Source: Quillaja saponaria (Eukaryota; Streptophyta; Magnoliopsida; Fabales; Quillajaceae). Taken from it: a DNA stretch of 64,000 nt. The DNA is taken from positions 17,172,350 to 17,236,349 of the forward strand of contig CM055608.1 of the NCBI GenBank assembly GCA_029379385.1, read 5' to 3'. Below, one piece after another: positions 36,961 to 48,497 of this stretch. The notes beneath the pieces were generated by a model, which had not been told where the DNA came from, did not search any database, and saw only the letters and a list, made by a program, of their open reading frames with translations. How positions within the stretch are numbered: position 1 is the first letter of the stretch; each line of letters opens with the position of its first letter. Both the position numbers and the translations under genes were made by a program.

Positions 36961-38268
36961 CAATATAAGTAGGTATATATAGGCTTCGTGATTAAAAGAT
37001 TATAACGATAACGTTTATAAACTGAATATTATTTGGAATTATGAATTTCAGTTCTGGACCCTTTTGTGGGCCTGATGACATATGTGATTGCAAGACAAAG
37101 TGACGAACAAGATTTGTAAACCAGTGAGTGGTTAATTGCTACCTTTAGAGGCTAGATTTTTATGAGTAATTATATGTGTATTTGAATATACGTGATATAT
37201 GGAAAATAAGCAAGTACAGTATTACAATGATTTATTTAAATTATGTTTGTTTCATATTGGTTGTGGTTGATAAGAGCCAATAAAGTGAGATTTTTATGAG
37301 AAGTGATTTTTATCTATGAAATAAAAAATCTAGGTGCACCTAAGATCTTCTGATTTGAAATTATGAGATATTCTGATTCTAATAAATTTTTTAAAAGTTG
37401 AGTGCTCAGCACCGGTGGGATGGATTATGTACTAAGATTAATTTGTTGTGCAGGCGAGTAAATGCCAGTGGGGGGTGATACTGTTGTATGGAGCTAGGCT
37501 ATTCGTTGGCCCTTTGCTTGCTTGTATGCTCTATTTTCTTTGCTTGGAATTATGAGCTTCAAATATTTGGATTGATTTATATATTTTGTGAAATATGTAC
37601 ATCATGGCTTGATGAAAATTACACATGTGTGCTTGTATTTTTGAATTAAAACATAATTAATGATACTTAAGATTAAAGGATGATATATGTGCTTTGAGTG
37701 ATGCTAGTACCCTTTTGGGTACGATTTTTCACTCACTGAGTCCGTAGGACTCACCTTTCTTTGTTGATAATTTTCTTTAGTAACAGGAATGGCTATTACC
37801 GATAATGGGCTTTGTCGAGTGTGTAAAGGCAAGGTAATTCTTCGTAATCTCAGTCTTGAAGTAAAAAGGGTGAAGGTTTGCAGTCACACTAGGGCTGTGG
37901 GTGTTCGGGTCTTATATTGTGTTATAGTCTAGTTATTTATTATTAGGGTAGGAAATGGAGCAGAGCTCCTTGATTATATTGTCGATGTGTAATTTTGTAG
38001 TTATTGTGCTTTTCTTGTATATAAATAGGAATATGTTGTGTATATTTTAGGCATGTTCCACATTGTGTGGAACTTTTACCAAAATTTTTAGTAAATATTA
38101 TATATTCAGTAACAAGCCTATGTTTTAAATGTAAGTAAGCAAAAATTTTCTTGATTTTAAATATAATTATTTCGAGAGTCTTGTGTGATTAGTAATGGTA
38201 AAGTCAGGGCTACAAAGGTTTAGTTATCCAATCCTCCAACCAGTCATGTCTCCTTAAGGAGTGTGACA
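36961..38268 (+). mobile_element. Gypsy LTR fragment, 3' half (plus orientation)
   Basis: It shows gtgctcagcaccggtgggatgg (37402), gatgctagtaccctttt (37704), ggcatgttccacattgtg (38050), and the LTR end catgtctccttaaggagtgtgaca at 38268. It faces the preceding minus-strand copy head to head. Confidence 0.6.
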
Positions 38269-38369
38269 ATAGGTGATGCCATAACGGGATTATCTTGATG
38301 ACTCATGTGTCCTTCACCAGTAGGAAGCCAACACCAATCAACCCACGTATCACCTTCAATTGTTCTTTT

Positions 38370-39160
38370 TTATTTAATTGGATCCAACAACAATAACATT
38401 TCTATTATTGGTGATAATTATTGATGATAACACAGTCATGCTCAATTCTATACCCATCACTACAAAGTGAAATGAATGGCTTTTGGGTGGAAATTGTTGT
38501 TTTATACATCTTTTTAAGAATACATATTTAATCAAGCATGTAAGTTGAAAATTAAGAAAAAAAGAAAAGCTGAACCAACAACAAAAAGAAGGAACACACA
38601 AACATAATTTTTGGGACTAATGAAAGTGTATGATATAAAATTTGGGCATAACCTGTACCTGCTCTTACTGAATATGACACATTCATTTATATTTTATTGG
38701 CATGTTCTATTATTGGTCATCATTATTGATGATATCATAGTCATGCTCAATTCTCCACCCATCATTACAAAGTGAAATGAATGGTTTTGGGGTGGCAGTC
38801 GTAATTTTATACATCTTTTTAAGAACAAGTATTTAGTTAGCCATACAAGTTAAAAATTAAGGGAAAAAAAAAAAAAACTAAACCAACAACAAAAAGAAGA
38901 ACAAGACATAAAGTGAAATAAATAGTTTTGGGGTGGCAATTGTTGTTTTATACGTCTCTTTTAGAACAAGTATTTAGTAAACAATATAAGTTGAAAATTA
39001 AGAAAAAAAGAAAAAAATGAACCAACAATAAAAAGAAGAACAAGACACATAGACATAATTTTTGTAAAATGATAAAAGTGTATGATATGAAATTTGGGCA
39101 TAACCCGTACCTACTATTACTGAATATGACCTGTTCATTTATATTTTATTTGGATGTTCC
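38370..39160. repeat. Imperfect tandem repeats, about 150-300 bp units
   Basis: The unit with aagtgaaatgaatgg, tttggggtggcaattgttg, ttttatacatc and aaccaacaacaaaaagaag occurs three times (about 38465, 38767, 38906). The stretch tgtatgatat-aaatttgggcataacc occurs twice (38628 and 39078). Open frames here are incidental. The origin of the block is unknown. Confidence 0.7.
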
Positions 39161-39204
39161 ATCAAAACCTTTAAATATGACATCTCACAATCTATATTTT
39201 ATTT

Positions 39205-39706
39205 CATCAAGTACTGTTGTTGCTGTCATGAATACGTCCAAATATTATTACCAGATCAAGCCATCACAGGCACCACCTCAGCCTACCTTTCTATGTTGAG
39301 CAAGGACAAATAAATAACACAGTGGACTTTAAAATTATTGTGTAATCTAGTTAATGGGTGATTATAGACTTAGATTTGACATCATAATTATTTAATGTTA
39401 ATACTTTCAATTATGTGCTAACATTATGGCACCAAATGGATGAACCAAGGACTCTAATTATAGATATGGCTTGTTCCACTAAAAAGGGAATAGAGAATGT
39501 AGCTTGCAAAATAAAGCATGGTGTTCATAGATACATCCCACAATTTCTGCTTTATTTCATCAAGTACTGTTGCTACTACCGTGAATACGTCTTAATATTA
39601 TTACTAGATTAAGCCATCACAGGCACCACCTTAGCCTACCTTTCTATGTTGAGCAAGGACAAATAAATAAAGCGGTGGACTTTAAAATTATTGTATAATC
39701 CAGTTA
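39205..39706. repeat. 345-bp direct repeat
   Basis: The stretch ttcatcaagtactgttg through aagccatcacaggcaccacc and tggactttaaaattattgt occurs at 39206-39350 and again at about 39551-39695, an offset of 345 bp. Copies differ at a few positions. Between them lies the segment shared with 62264-62332. Confidence 0.75.
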
Positions 39707-42382
39707 TGTCACACCCTCAATTATAGGTATGACTGGTAAGAGGAATGGATAACCATATCCCCGTAACCTTAAATATTCAAGTACTGTGTATCTCTAACTT
39801 ATAAACACATTACAGTTAAGATTACTAAAATATTACTAAATTGAATTAAAATCCGGACTAGACTATTAAACATAAAACGATTACATAAAATATCGGCAGT
39901 GGTTCCCTGTAAGACAGAGCATGCCCATAACACATATAAACAACCTGTTTACAAAGTCAACAGTAAATCATAGTATTAAAATATACAGAGAAGCTCTGCT
40001 CCTAACAAAACATAGAATCACCATGGTGAATTCAATATATATCTAACAACAATGCATAATACCTAAAGTGACTGCAAGTGTCGTCCCTTATACTCTAAGT
40101 GTATGATTTCCGAGATATACCTTGCCATAGCAGAGTTGACAGGTAGTAAATTCTGTTATGGTTTCCTTGAAACTAAAAAAAATGACAACAAAGGAAGGAG
40201 TGAGTCATAAGGACTCTGTGAGCAAACCATGTACGAGCAAACCATGTACCTTAAGGGTACCATCATCATACAACATACATATCATAGCTTAAAATCGTAT
40301 TCAAATTTACTTATACACGTACACAATTATGATTATCATACGATCACAATTTACATAGTTCAAAAATTTCAACATATCAATTAAATCATACAAACAAACA
40401 AACAAACAAACAAATAAACAAACAACGAATTAAAGAAACAAAGGGCCAACGAGTAACTCAGCCCTGCACAACAGTATCTCCCCCCACCAGGCATTTACGC
40501 CCCTGCACAACAAGTTAATTCTCCGTACATAATCCATCCCACCGAGGCTGAGCACTCCATTTATTTTTTTAAATAATTGTTAGAATCAGAATAACTCCTA
40601 TCAATTATCAAATCCAAACATCCTAGGTGTACCTAGATTTTAATTTTGGAAATTAAAAAAATCATTCTCAGAAAATTTCACTTTGTTGGCTCTTATCAAC
40701 CACACTCAATTTCAAGCAATAATACTTTCAATTAAATAGCTAAAATAATATACTTGCATATTTCTCAATATAACACATCAATTCAAGCATACACATAATT
40801 TTAGATAATAATCCGGCAACCATAGGGCATGTAATTCACTCACTAGGCTCAAGAATGGGATTTGTTTGTCCGTTTGGCATGCGATGGTGTTAGAATATCC
40901 TCCACATGCTCTGGAGCTAAAAAATAATAAGTTCATATATCAATTTATACGATCATAGTATAACCTTCTAACTCCATAATTCACTTACATTCTCATTATT
41001 GAATTAAACTTAATTTAATTATCAAAAATTAATCAAGAGCTTAAAACTACTTATTCTCATTATAATTATCATTAAGTTTTTATTATTATTGTTATTATTA
41101 TTATTTTCTTTAATCTAGATTCATATATTTATTAACTTACTAATTATCCATAGTTTAATTTACCTATAACGATTGTTAATTTAATTAACCTAGTTATCAA
41201 ACTCAATCAAACTTTTTAATATTAGTATGATCTTAGTTCAAACTTTTAACGTTTAGGCTTAACTTTTCCATATTTACCTACTTGCATTTCAATTTACTCA
41301 TCTTATATTCGTAATTAAATGTAAAAGGACTACGACAATATAAATTAATTAATTCTTCAACTTTCATTTAAAAACATGAATTCTATATTTATCACATCCA
41401 CATACCTATTCTCTAAACCCACTTTTCACACAACCACTTTACCACTTACAATCATAATCATATAACACCTACTTCTTAAGTCTAAGCATCACAAAATCAA
41501 GGAAATGGACTACCCCACAAACAACTTGTTGCCTTCTAATCCTGCACGCCAGTTGAAACCCAAAAAGATGTAAGGTATACCTTCCACAATTCAGCCACAA
41601 GGATTGAAAATAGAGCACAACCAACTGTTGAAATTTAATCCTCTTCTAGGAGTTCCTCTCCTCACGGCAACACACATAAAAGCTTGAAACATATAGCTGG
41701 AAACTAAAATACCCAATTAAGCTCCAAGGAGGATGACCCACGGCAAAGCAAGGGAAAATTTTAAGCCAAACAAGACTGTATTTTCTTAGCTAGTTGCTGT
41801 AATTTCCAGAAATAATTTGTTCTCCCAACACCTAATCACACGTAACTAAAAGAGAAAGAAAGAGATGTGCACAAACAGACCCAAGAAGAGAGCTAAAGCC
41901 CTCGGCTGTTACTGCCTTGACTGAGCTGAATTTCAGCTCTTAAACACCCTCTAACTTCCATTCATTGTCTACCCGAAGGAAGGAGCAAGAAACTCACCAA
42001 AAGCTTGAACCTAATTGTCAAGAAGGAAGGGATTCATGGCCAAGCAACAACCAAACATATAGCAGGAAGGAGAATTCGGCAGAAAATGGAGAAAGGAATA
42101 AATTGGTTGGCAGGCTTAAAGAAGACAAAGGCTAAAGTGATATAAACGTGTGGTGACAATTGGTGGCTTAAATCTAAATCCACTTATATAAATATATATA
42201 TATTATTAACCACTAAGTTCCAACTTATTTTATAGATATATATACATATTATTGTTTAGTTATTAACCTCAAATTTTAGTTTTCTTATTTATTTATTTTA
42301 TTTATTGATTATTTTATTTTTTTTACCAATTAAGTATAACATTCCAATATGTACGTTAAATTGTCCTATTAGGGTTATCACA
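39707..42382 (-). mobile_element. Ty3/gypsy 3' LTR, copy D, complete (2,676 bp)
   Basis: On the minus strand it runs from TGTGATAACCCTAATAGG (42382) to the end GGTGTGACA (39707), so it is a TG..CA LTR. It is preceded by the polypurine tract and a chromodomain remnant, which fixes it as a 3' LTR. The landmarks seen in the other copies are present: ggtacaa/gtaccttaagggtacc at about 40246, ccatcccaccgaggctgagc at 40533. An (aaac)n run lies at about 40389-40425. The 5' LTR of this element is not in the window. Confidence 0.78.
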
Positions 42383-42384
42383 AT

Positions 42385-42399
42385 TCTTCCCCCTTAAAA
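42385..42399 (-). other. Polypurine tract of gypsy copy D
   Basis: On the minus strand this reads tttttaagggggaag, immediately before the LTR start. Confidence 0.7.
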
Positions 42400-42454
42400 A
42401 AAATTCATCCCGAATTTCAAGTGAAGGATTATAAGAGTATGTTACTTACCTGAA

Positions 42455-42655
42455 TTATTCAAATAAATATGGATAATGTTGTGTCATTGCATTCTTCGAT
42501 TCCCAAGTGGCTTCCTGTTCTCCATGATGTTGCTATATAACCTTTACCGAATGAATAATCTTCGATCGAAGTTTACAGATTTGTGTATCAACAATTTGCA
42601 TTGGTTGCTCCTTGTAGGTCAGGTCCTCGTTGACATTAGTAGGATCCTTATTTAA
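42455..42655 (-). pseudogene. Gypsy chromodomain remnant (C-terminal end of pol)
   Basis: The frame EDLTYKEQPMQIVDTQICKL is followed by an in-frame TAG (42533-42535), then QHHGEQEATWESKNAMTQHY and a natural stop at 42455-42457. The WESxxxM core and the HHGEQEATWE box are those of integrase C-terminal chromodomains of plant chromoviruses, which tether integration to chromatin. Only this tail of pol remains. To the right, at about 42655, similarity stops. Confidence 0.75.
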
Positions 42656-42893
42656 GGCATTAGTAGGATCTTTCACAATGTCTAATGTCTTCTCTAAGAT
42701 GTCATCCAAAAGCTTTTGTGCCTGTCAAGAATTTTATTTGCTAGCAACAGAGTATCAGAATATCATTATTGGAAAAATAAGGGAAGGCCCAGATCCCATA
42801 TCCAAAAGGGTGGATGAGGCACATAAACTCCATCTGACTTCCCAGTACACTAAAATTTTCTACCTTGTTGTGATATTTGAGAATAAGTGGTCT

Positions 42894-43713
42894 CTTAGAC
42901 ATAATAAAAATTTATAAGCTACAAAAAAATAACAGAAAATTTAATCCATTAATCTTTAGTTTAAGGTTTTAAATTTTAATTCATTAGTTTTGTAGTCAAA
43001 AAATTAAAAATATTATCTGATTTTTACTTTTAGGAGGGCTAAGTTGTTACAAAAGGTTTAATTAAACTCAAACTCGACCAATATGAATTATAAACAAACA
43101 AAAAGAAGAAGAAAATGTCAAATAAATATCAAACTTGAATGTCATGATCATCTAATTTATATCACCTTTAAATATTATATAGTGCTTTTAGTATGTTCAT
43201 ATAATTACAACATAAAATAAGATAACCGATGATCCGATTGATACATCAACTATCTAAACTAATTAATATGTAACCAAATCCTCAATCTTACATTTAATTC
43301 TACCATAGAAAAACAGAGGATACAATTTATAACCATTTTGATATATTCGACTTAAATTAAATTATAATAATTTATCAATTTTTATTAATTATTAATCTTA
43401 ATAATTGCATTTTTACTTTGACTATTCTTTTTAAGATCTTCTTCATCGAAATTATGTTGTTATATGCAATGACAGAGCCAGACATTTATTTAGAGGACGG
43501 TTAAATTTTTATATAAACGTATTCCATTCTAATAATAAAATATATATATAAGAAACTCAAACAATCATTAGACATAATAAAAATTTATAAAATACAAAAG
43601 AATAACAGAAAATTTAATCCATTAGTCTTTAGTTTTAGGTTTTAAATTTTAATTCATTAGTTTTGTAGTCAAAAAATTAAAAAAATTATCTGACTTTTTT
43701 TTTAGGGGCCACA
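42894..43713. repeat. Pair of about 145-bp direct repeats 673 bp apart
   Basis: The stretches at 42894-43038 and 43567-43713 share ttagacataataaaaattta, ataacagaaaatttaatcca, and gtagtcaaaaaattaaaaa with about 90% identity. The second sits in a region (about 43470-43820) bounded by acagagccagac and ccacctccggtccctt, which looks like a decayed non-autonomous element. No PBS, polypurine tract or ORF lies between them. Confidence 0.6.
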
Positions 43714-43819
43714 ATATTAAAACATAGAAGAATAAAAAGTTAAAAATAAATTTTAAATTATAATATTAATATTTTTTTAAAAATTGGAGGAGGATAATGC
43801 CACCTCCGGTCCCTTGAAG

Positions 43820-44856
43820 TCCTTTCTCCCTTCACTATACATGAACACTTGTTAACAAAAAGTGTTTTAATAAAAGAATTTTTTTAACGAGTATCCAAAA
43901 GAAATTTGATAAGTTGCAATAAATATAAATTTTGAAACTGAAACATTTTAAAAGTAGTAAAGATCCTAAACAAAATTAAAAAAGAAAGAAAGAAATTATA
44001 GAAGTCCAATAGTGAATGCTGCACTAAAGAAATGCAGAAGGACATTCATAGAAAGTTCCACGATGCTGAAGTGAAACGCATAGTTGGAGACACCTATCGA
44101 CCTACTACAGTATAGGGGGTGAGATTATGTTCCCATGATCCACCAGCCCATTTAACCATAGATACGTCTTGTCTGTTCACTCACTTTATGGGGGCTGGGA
44201 CCCATTATCACTTTTTTCTGAAAATAGTAAATAAAATATTTAACAATTTAAAAAAGAAAAAGAGTCTAATTTAAAATACGGCTAAAGGATCAATCACTGA
44301 TTCCACTAGTTATGCGGGGTGTACCCGCTTCTACAGTTTGTCTCCAAAGTCATGACCAGTTCTTCCGGTGGTATTGTACATATAAAATAAATGGGAGCAT
44401 TATTCGGGGTTCGAGAATGGTTATATTGGTAATATTCGCTAAAGGACTTTTTAGTCACTGACAGTTTGTAGGGAAGTCTTCATTTTGATTGATAATCACG
44501 TGGTTTTAAAAAAATGTGATTGTATTTGGCTGCATGTTTTAGTGGTGAGCAGGCAAAATATCAAGAAATTAGTAACGACTTTAGCCGAGTAAGGGAAACA
44601 TGTGTGTCTCTGTACTGGGCTTGTGCTTTAAGATATTACAGGTCCTTTCTAGCCCACAGAGTGGTGGCCTCTCTAATTGAAGGCTATTGAACCAATCATA
44701 GTGCTGCCTGTGACATTGTTTCTGTCAAATTTGTTACTAAATTTAAAAATAACCACACCAAAAACATACACGACATTGCATATTTATTGGATTTTCTTAT
44801 GCTTAGTTGATGAATTATATAGAATATGTGTCCGCTTTTATCATTTGTTTTTTCCA
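43820..44856. other. Intergenic, no supported gene
   Basis: No ORF of coding character. The open frame at 44677-45009 depends on a long A-run and has an overlapping antisense frame, so I do not call it. Confidence 0.4.
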
Positions 44857-44930
44857 AAAAAAAAAAAAAAAAAAAAAACAAACAAACAAAAAAAGAAAAC
44901 AAAACAAAAACAAAACAAAACAAAAGTTTT
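44857..44930. repeat. Poly(A) and (aaac)n tract
   Basis: A run of 22-24 A's is followed by caaacaaacaaa and acaaaac repeats. It ends exactly where the duplicated segment begins. It could be the tail of a retroposed sequence, but no body is visible. Confidence 0.7.
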
Positions 44931-45035
44931 CCATGAAGTACTAACGGAATACATTATATGTGTAACAACCAACAAATTAATACAAATAATTATGTACTAT
45001 GTAACATAGGTTTAATTTAATAATAATTAAACGGA

Positions 45036-45048
45036 TGCATATATAACA
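45036..45048 (+). promoter_or_regulatory. TATA box of the prolamin-like gene
   Basis: The motif gcatatataaca lies about 90 nt before the ATG, placing transcription start near 45070. It is unchanged in copy 2. Confidence 0.5.
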
Positions 45049-45134
45049 AATCTCACACTATAACTACATATTTCTTCTCAATCTACTCATTTCATTCCTA
45101 AGCCACTCAATCTTTTCTAATTACTTCAATAGCC

Positions 45135-45515
45135 ATGGCCAAGATCATGAACAAACTTGCCACCATCTTGATCCTATCATTCACTTTTGAAATTGCAGCA
45201 AAAGTCGTGGTGGCACAACCAGCACAATCGCCTTCGGACACAAGTTTCATCAATAGATGTTCATACCAATTGGACAAAACATGTGCCCTACAAGTGTTTG
45301 GTTATATATTTCAGAATTTAACATCCATCACATCAAAATGTTGTCGTGAGCTTGTGTACTCACTAGGATGGGAATGTCATGATGATTGGGTTCAATATCA
45401 TATTACAAGGCCTTCATTCGATGGAAATGCATCTGATGCTCTGGCTAAGAGTGAACAAGTTTGGGATACCTGCGTTGCCACTGCGGGCCCAGCTCCATCT
45501 CCAACAACCTATTAA
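45135..45515 (+). CDS. Small secreted prolamin-like / ECA1-gametogenesis-type cysteine-rich protein
   Basis: A single-exon ORF of 126 residues. Residues 1-28 form a signal peptide (hydrophobic ATILILSF, cleavage probably after VVVAQ). The mature part has six cysteines at 42, 50, 69, 70, 81 and 113, a C-x7-C-x18-CC-x10-C-x31-C spacing. This is the layout of the plant Prolamin_like domain (PF05617, formerly DUF1278), which includes the egg-cell-secreted EC1 and ECA1-related proteins. Three disulfides are expected. The tail is Pro/Ser-rich (APSPTTY). Such proteins are secreted, often by reproductive tissue; a role in this plant is not shown. The ATG context (agccATGGcc) is good and the TATA box is correctly placed. 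The other copy at 52065 is broken, so this is the one functional member here. An LTP-type 8-Cys protein is ruled out by the cysteine count. Confidence 0.88.
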   Translation: MAKIMNKLATILILSFTFEIAAKVVVAQPAQSPSDTSFINRCSYQLDKTCALQVFGYIFQNLTSITSKCCRELVYSLGWECHDDWVQYHITRPSFDGNASDALAKSEQVWDTCVATAGPAPSPTTY

Positions 45516-46069
45516 AGACTTTATTTTAAAGCAACTTTTATAATTTAGTTTTGGTTTTAATTAATTTTCTAGTGTCATGTATAATTAGTATAACATTATT
45601 AATGCTAGATCTCTCAAGCAAAAAATATAATAAAATAAAAACTAGTACAAAATGAAACTTTATTTCAATTACTTCTTTTTTATTTTTGTTATGATTAAAT
45701 TATTTAAAGGTTACATAAAAAGTTTCATATATAGTCCATAAATAAAAATTTTGGTTTATTATTTTCTTACCCATCTTTTTGTATGAAAGTTTTAAACTGA
45801 ATTAGGCAATGCTTGGGCTTAAAGATAGCATTAAGAAGAACACAAATTAACAAATACATTTTTTTTTCTTTCTTCCTAGTAATGTTTGGGGTGGGTTGTT
45901 GTCCTTCTCCATTTCAAGAGAAAGGGTCTGTTTGCATAAATTTTGGATCAAATGCTAGTGTGATATTGTTTTCGGTTATTGTTTTCATGTCCCTTTTCGG
46001 TTCCTTAATGTTTAGTGCAAGCATCATAATTTTGTGTCCACAGTGAAACAATCTTGAGGGGAACCTTTA

Positions 46070-46840
46070 TTTGGGAATTTGTTGTATGTTTTAGGGGCCA
46101 AGCTTAATCGGTTGAAAAAAGCTCTTCATTGCTGGAATAAGACTATTTTTGGCCGAATCCCGGATAGAATAAAACTAGCTGTTGATTGCACTGAACAAAA
46201 ATTCTTGTTGACAAAGGGAATGCTACTCAAGAGGAATTATGTAGGGTTGAGGTGATTTTAGAGGCAAAACTTGCTATAGAGGAAGAATTTTGGAGGCAAA
46301 AATCTTCCATCAAATGGTTGCAAGAAGGGTACTAATTCTTTCATGCCTTTGTCAAAGCCAAAAGAAGTAGGTTGGCAATTCACAAAATCAAGGGTACTTC
46401 GGGGGATTGGATTGGTGATAAGGAAGATTGAGTTAGCATCAGCAGAGCACTTCTCTCAGCATTTTACAAAACAAGCTACAACTCTTGATTTAGCTTTTCT
46501 TGATAGCATTCCTCCTTTGGTTACTTATGAGCATAATAAATTATTGAAAAAATTTCCTTTAGAGGAAGAGATAAAGGAAGTGATTTGGCATCTTAATAAA
46601 AATAGTACCGTGGGATCGGATAGATTTAATGGTGTTTTCTTTGGCCATTATCAATTGTTGGCCTGTTATTGCTGGGAATGTTATAAGGGCAATTCAATTT
46701 TTATTTTAGCGGGGGGTGCACTCATAGAGTTTGTTGGTAGCACACTTGCATAGAAAGAACATAGTATGAAATGTTATTTTTAAGCTTGATATGGCAAAGG
46801 CCTATGACCGAGTGCATTAGTTCTTTCTTATTTCTGTTCT
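46070..46840 (+). pseudogene. L1-type LINE fragment (linker and start of RT), copy 1
   Basis: The translation shows RAKLNRLKKALHCWNKTIFG, then AKRSRLAIHKIKG (frame broken), KKFPLEEEIKEVIWHLNKNS, and, after further breaks, KLDMAKAYDRVH. These are the endonuclease-RT linker and the first RT motifs of plant L1 LINEs. The YADD region, 3' end and poly(A) are missing. Several stops and frameshifts are present; the same fragment in copy 2 has partly different breaks. Confidence 0.75.
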
Positions 46841-46884
46841 ATGTAAATTTATTTTATTTTATTTTATTTTATTTTTTACTCTTT

Positions 46885-46986
46885 TGTTTAGTCAAATGTT
46901 GTGTTCATTTCTTGTTTAAAGTTAGAGTTACGAAAGTTAGGTTATCCATTTTTCCAGCTAGTCATATTTTCGAGAGGGATGTGACA
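46885..46986 (+). mobile_element. Gypsy LTR 3'-end scrap, copy 1
   Basis: The stretch agttagagttacgaaagttagg, gttatccatttttccagc, and the end gggatgtgaca match the terminal 90 bp of the gypsy LTRs elsewhere in the window. It is joined directly to the LINE fragment. Confidence 0.6.
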
Positions 46987-47690
46987 TAAAAAATTGTGGA
47001 AATTAGTTTATAATTTATTTATTAAAAATATCAACTATATATACAACTAATTTATTAAAAAATGAAAATGCCCAACTACTTATTAAACATATATATGCAT
47101 TAAAAATATTATTAATTTTAATTTATAATTTTCTTGATAATATTATATAATATATAAATATATATATATAGGATTTAATTATATTGTATATTATACTTCT
47201 AATCTAATTGTCAAATCATATATATATATATCTAGGTAATTATATTTAATGTTTTGTCCTTGTTAATATAGGAGATTCAAAATTATTAGCACCTTAAGTT
47301 ATCTTTACTATCTTTATGTCACCTTCCACTTACTATATTGTCATTATTATTAAAAAAACATTTCTTTGAAAGATTGTTAAAGTTGGTTTACTTTTAGTTC
47401 AAATGTTAAAATATGTAAACAATTGTTGACATTATTTTTATAGTTTATTTTTTAAAAATATCAACTTATATATACAAATAATTTATTAAAAAATGATAAC
47501 ACCCAACTACGTATTTAACTTATATATGAATTAAAAATATTAATTTATAATTTACTTGATAATATTGTATAATATATATAGGATTTAATTATATTGTATA
47601 TTTTATTATATCTTCAAAATATAAATTAAATATTATACGCCTCAGCTATTATATTAATATCCTGTCATATTATATATCTAATATATATAT
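46987..47690. repeat. AT-rich imperfect tandem repeat (period about 435 bp), copy 1
   Basis: The stretch tttataatttatttattaaa, then aatttattaaaaaatga and tatataggatttaattatat, occurs at about 47008 and again at about 47443. It ends in (TA)n. The function is unknown. Confidence 0.7.
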
Positions 47691-48497
47691 ATATATACAC
47701 CGACTATAGAGCCTTTCTACCCATAAAACAACATGACATGGCGCATTTTTAGAAGTAATTAATTATTGAAAATTTATAGTTGAAGATATCTAGTCTAGAA
47801 ATAGAAATCAAACTTAGTTTTTCATGCACTCACATACCTGGATTGCAGGTTCTCAATCGGCATAGTAATTTTCAAGTTTACAACACCACGGATGGAGTGA
47901 GATTTTCAAAAAATTTCAAAAAGGAATTCAATATTGATATATAAAAGTAAATTTCATAAAACAAAACTAAAGTCTACAGTCAATTGTGTAGCTTACAGGC
48001 ACAGTGAAATGACAAAAAAAATTAAAAATAAAAACTGCTTTCTTAGACAGAGAATACATGAGAATTGTTTGACATTACCCTTTCTTATAATATTAGTTAA
48101 GGACTTAGGAGAAACAACTTAATAAAGCAATACATACTTTTGAGTTTCACTTCACTTGAGCCCAAAATAATTTTAGAGACTTTCAAGATTATAAGATTAT
48201 AAATTTATAAACATGAATATGTCCTGCTATAAAAGAAGCTCCATTTGAAGAGAACATTTTGCTAAGAGCTCACAAGAGAAAACAATAGAAGTGGAGAACA
48301 AAGCCAATATTTATTTAACCTTACTTTTAACCTGCATTTCTTTGGCAATGGAAGGTAGCCATCTCTCTACCTTATCCTTTTTCACTTTTTCAACTCTTAC
48401 CGCTTCTTTCTTGGCTGCTTGCTTTTGCTGATGAATCTTTAGCTTCTCTTATAGCCAATGATTTCTGGCATGTTGCTCTTCTTACAGTTATTATATA
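47691..48497. other. Single-copy spacer, no gene
   Basis: This stretch is not present after copy 2. The open frame at 47934-48122 is Lys/Asn-rich low-complexity sequence and I do not call it a gene. Confidence 0.4.

Larger units (their letters stand above)
44926..47690. repeat. Duplicated segment, copy 1
   Basis: The segment matches 51856-54632 in the same orientation over about 2.77 kb, with an offset of 6,930 bp at the gene. It begins gttttccatgaagtactaac and ends in the AT repeat after aatatcctgtcatattat. Contents in order: promoter and gene for the prolamin-like protein, L1 fragment, gypsy LTR scrap, AT-rich tandem repeats. Confidence 0.9.

Noticed and set aside
44677..45009. 110-codon ORF before the prolamin-like gene
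   Set aside because: Its centre is the poly(A)/(aaac)n tract translated as poly-Lys, and it would overlap the promoter of the real gene.
45813..46046. 77-codon hydrophobic ORF
   Set aside because: It is not preserved as a frame with a domain and lies between the gene and the L1 fragment; probably decayed LINE or spacer sequence.
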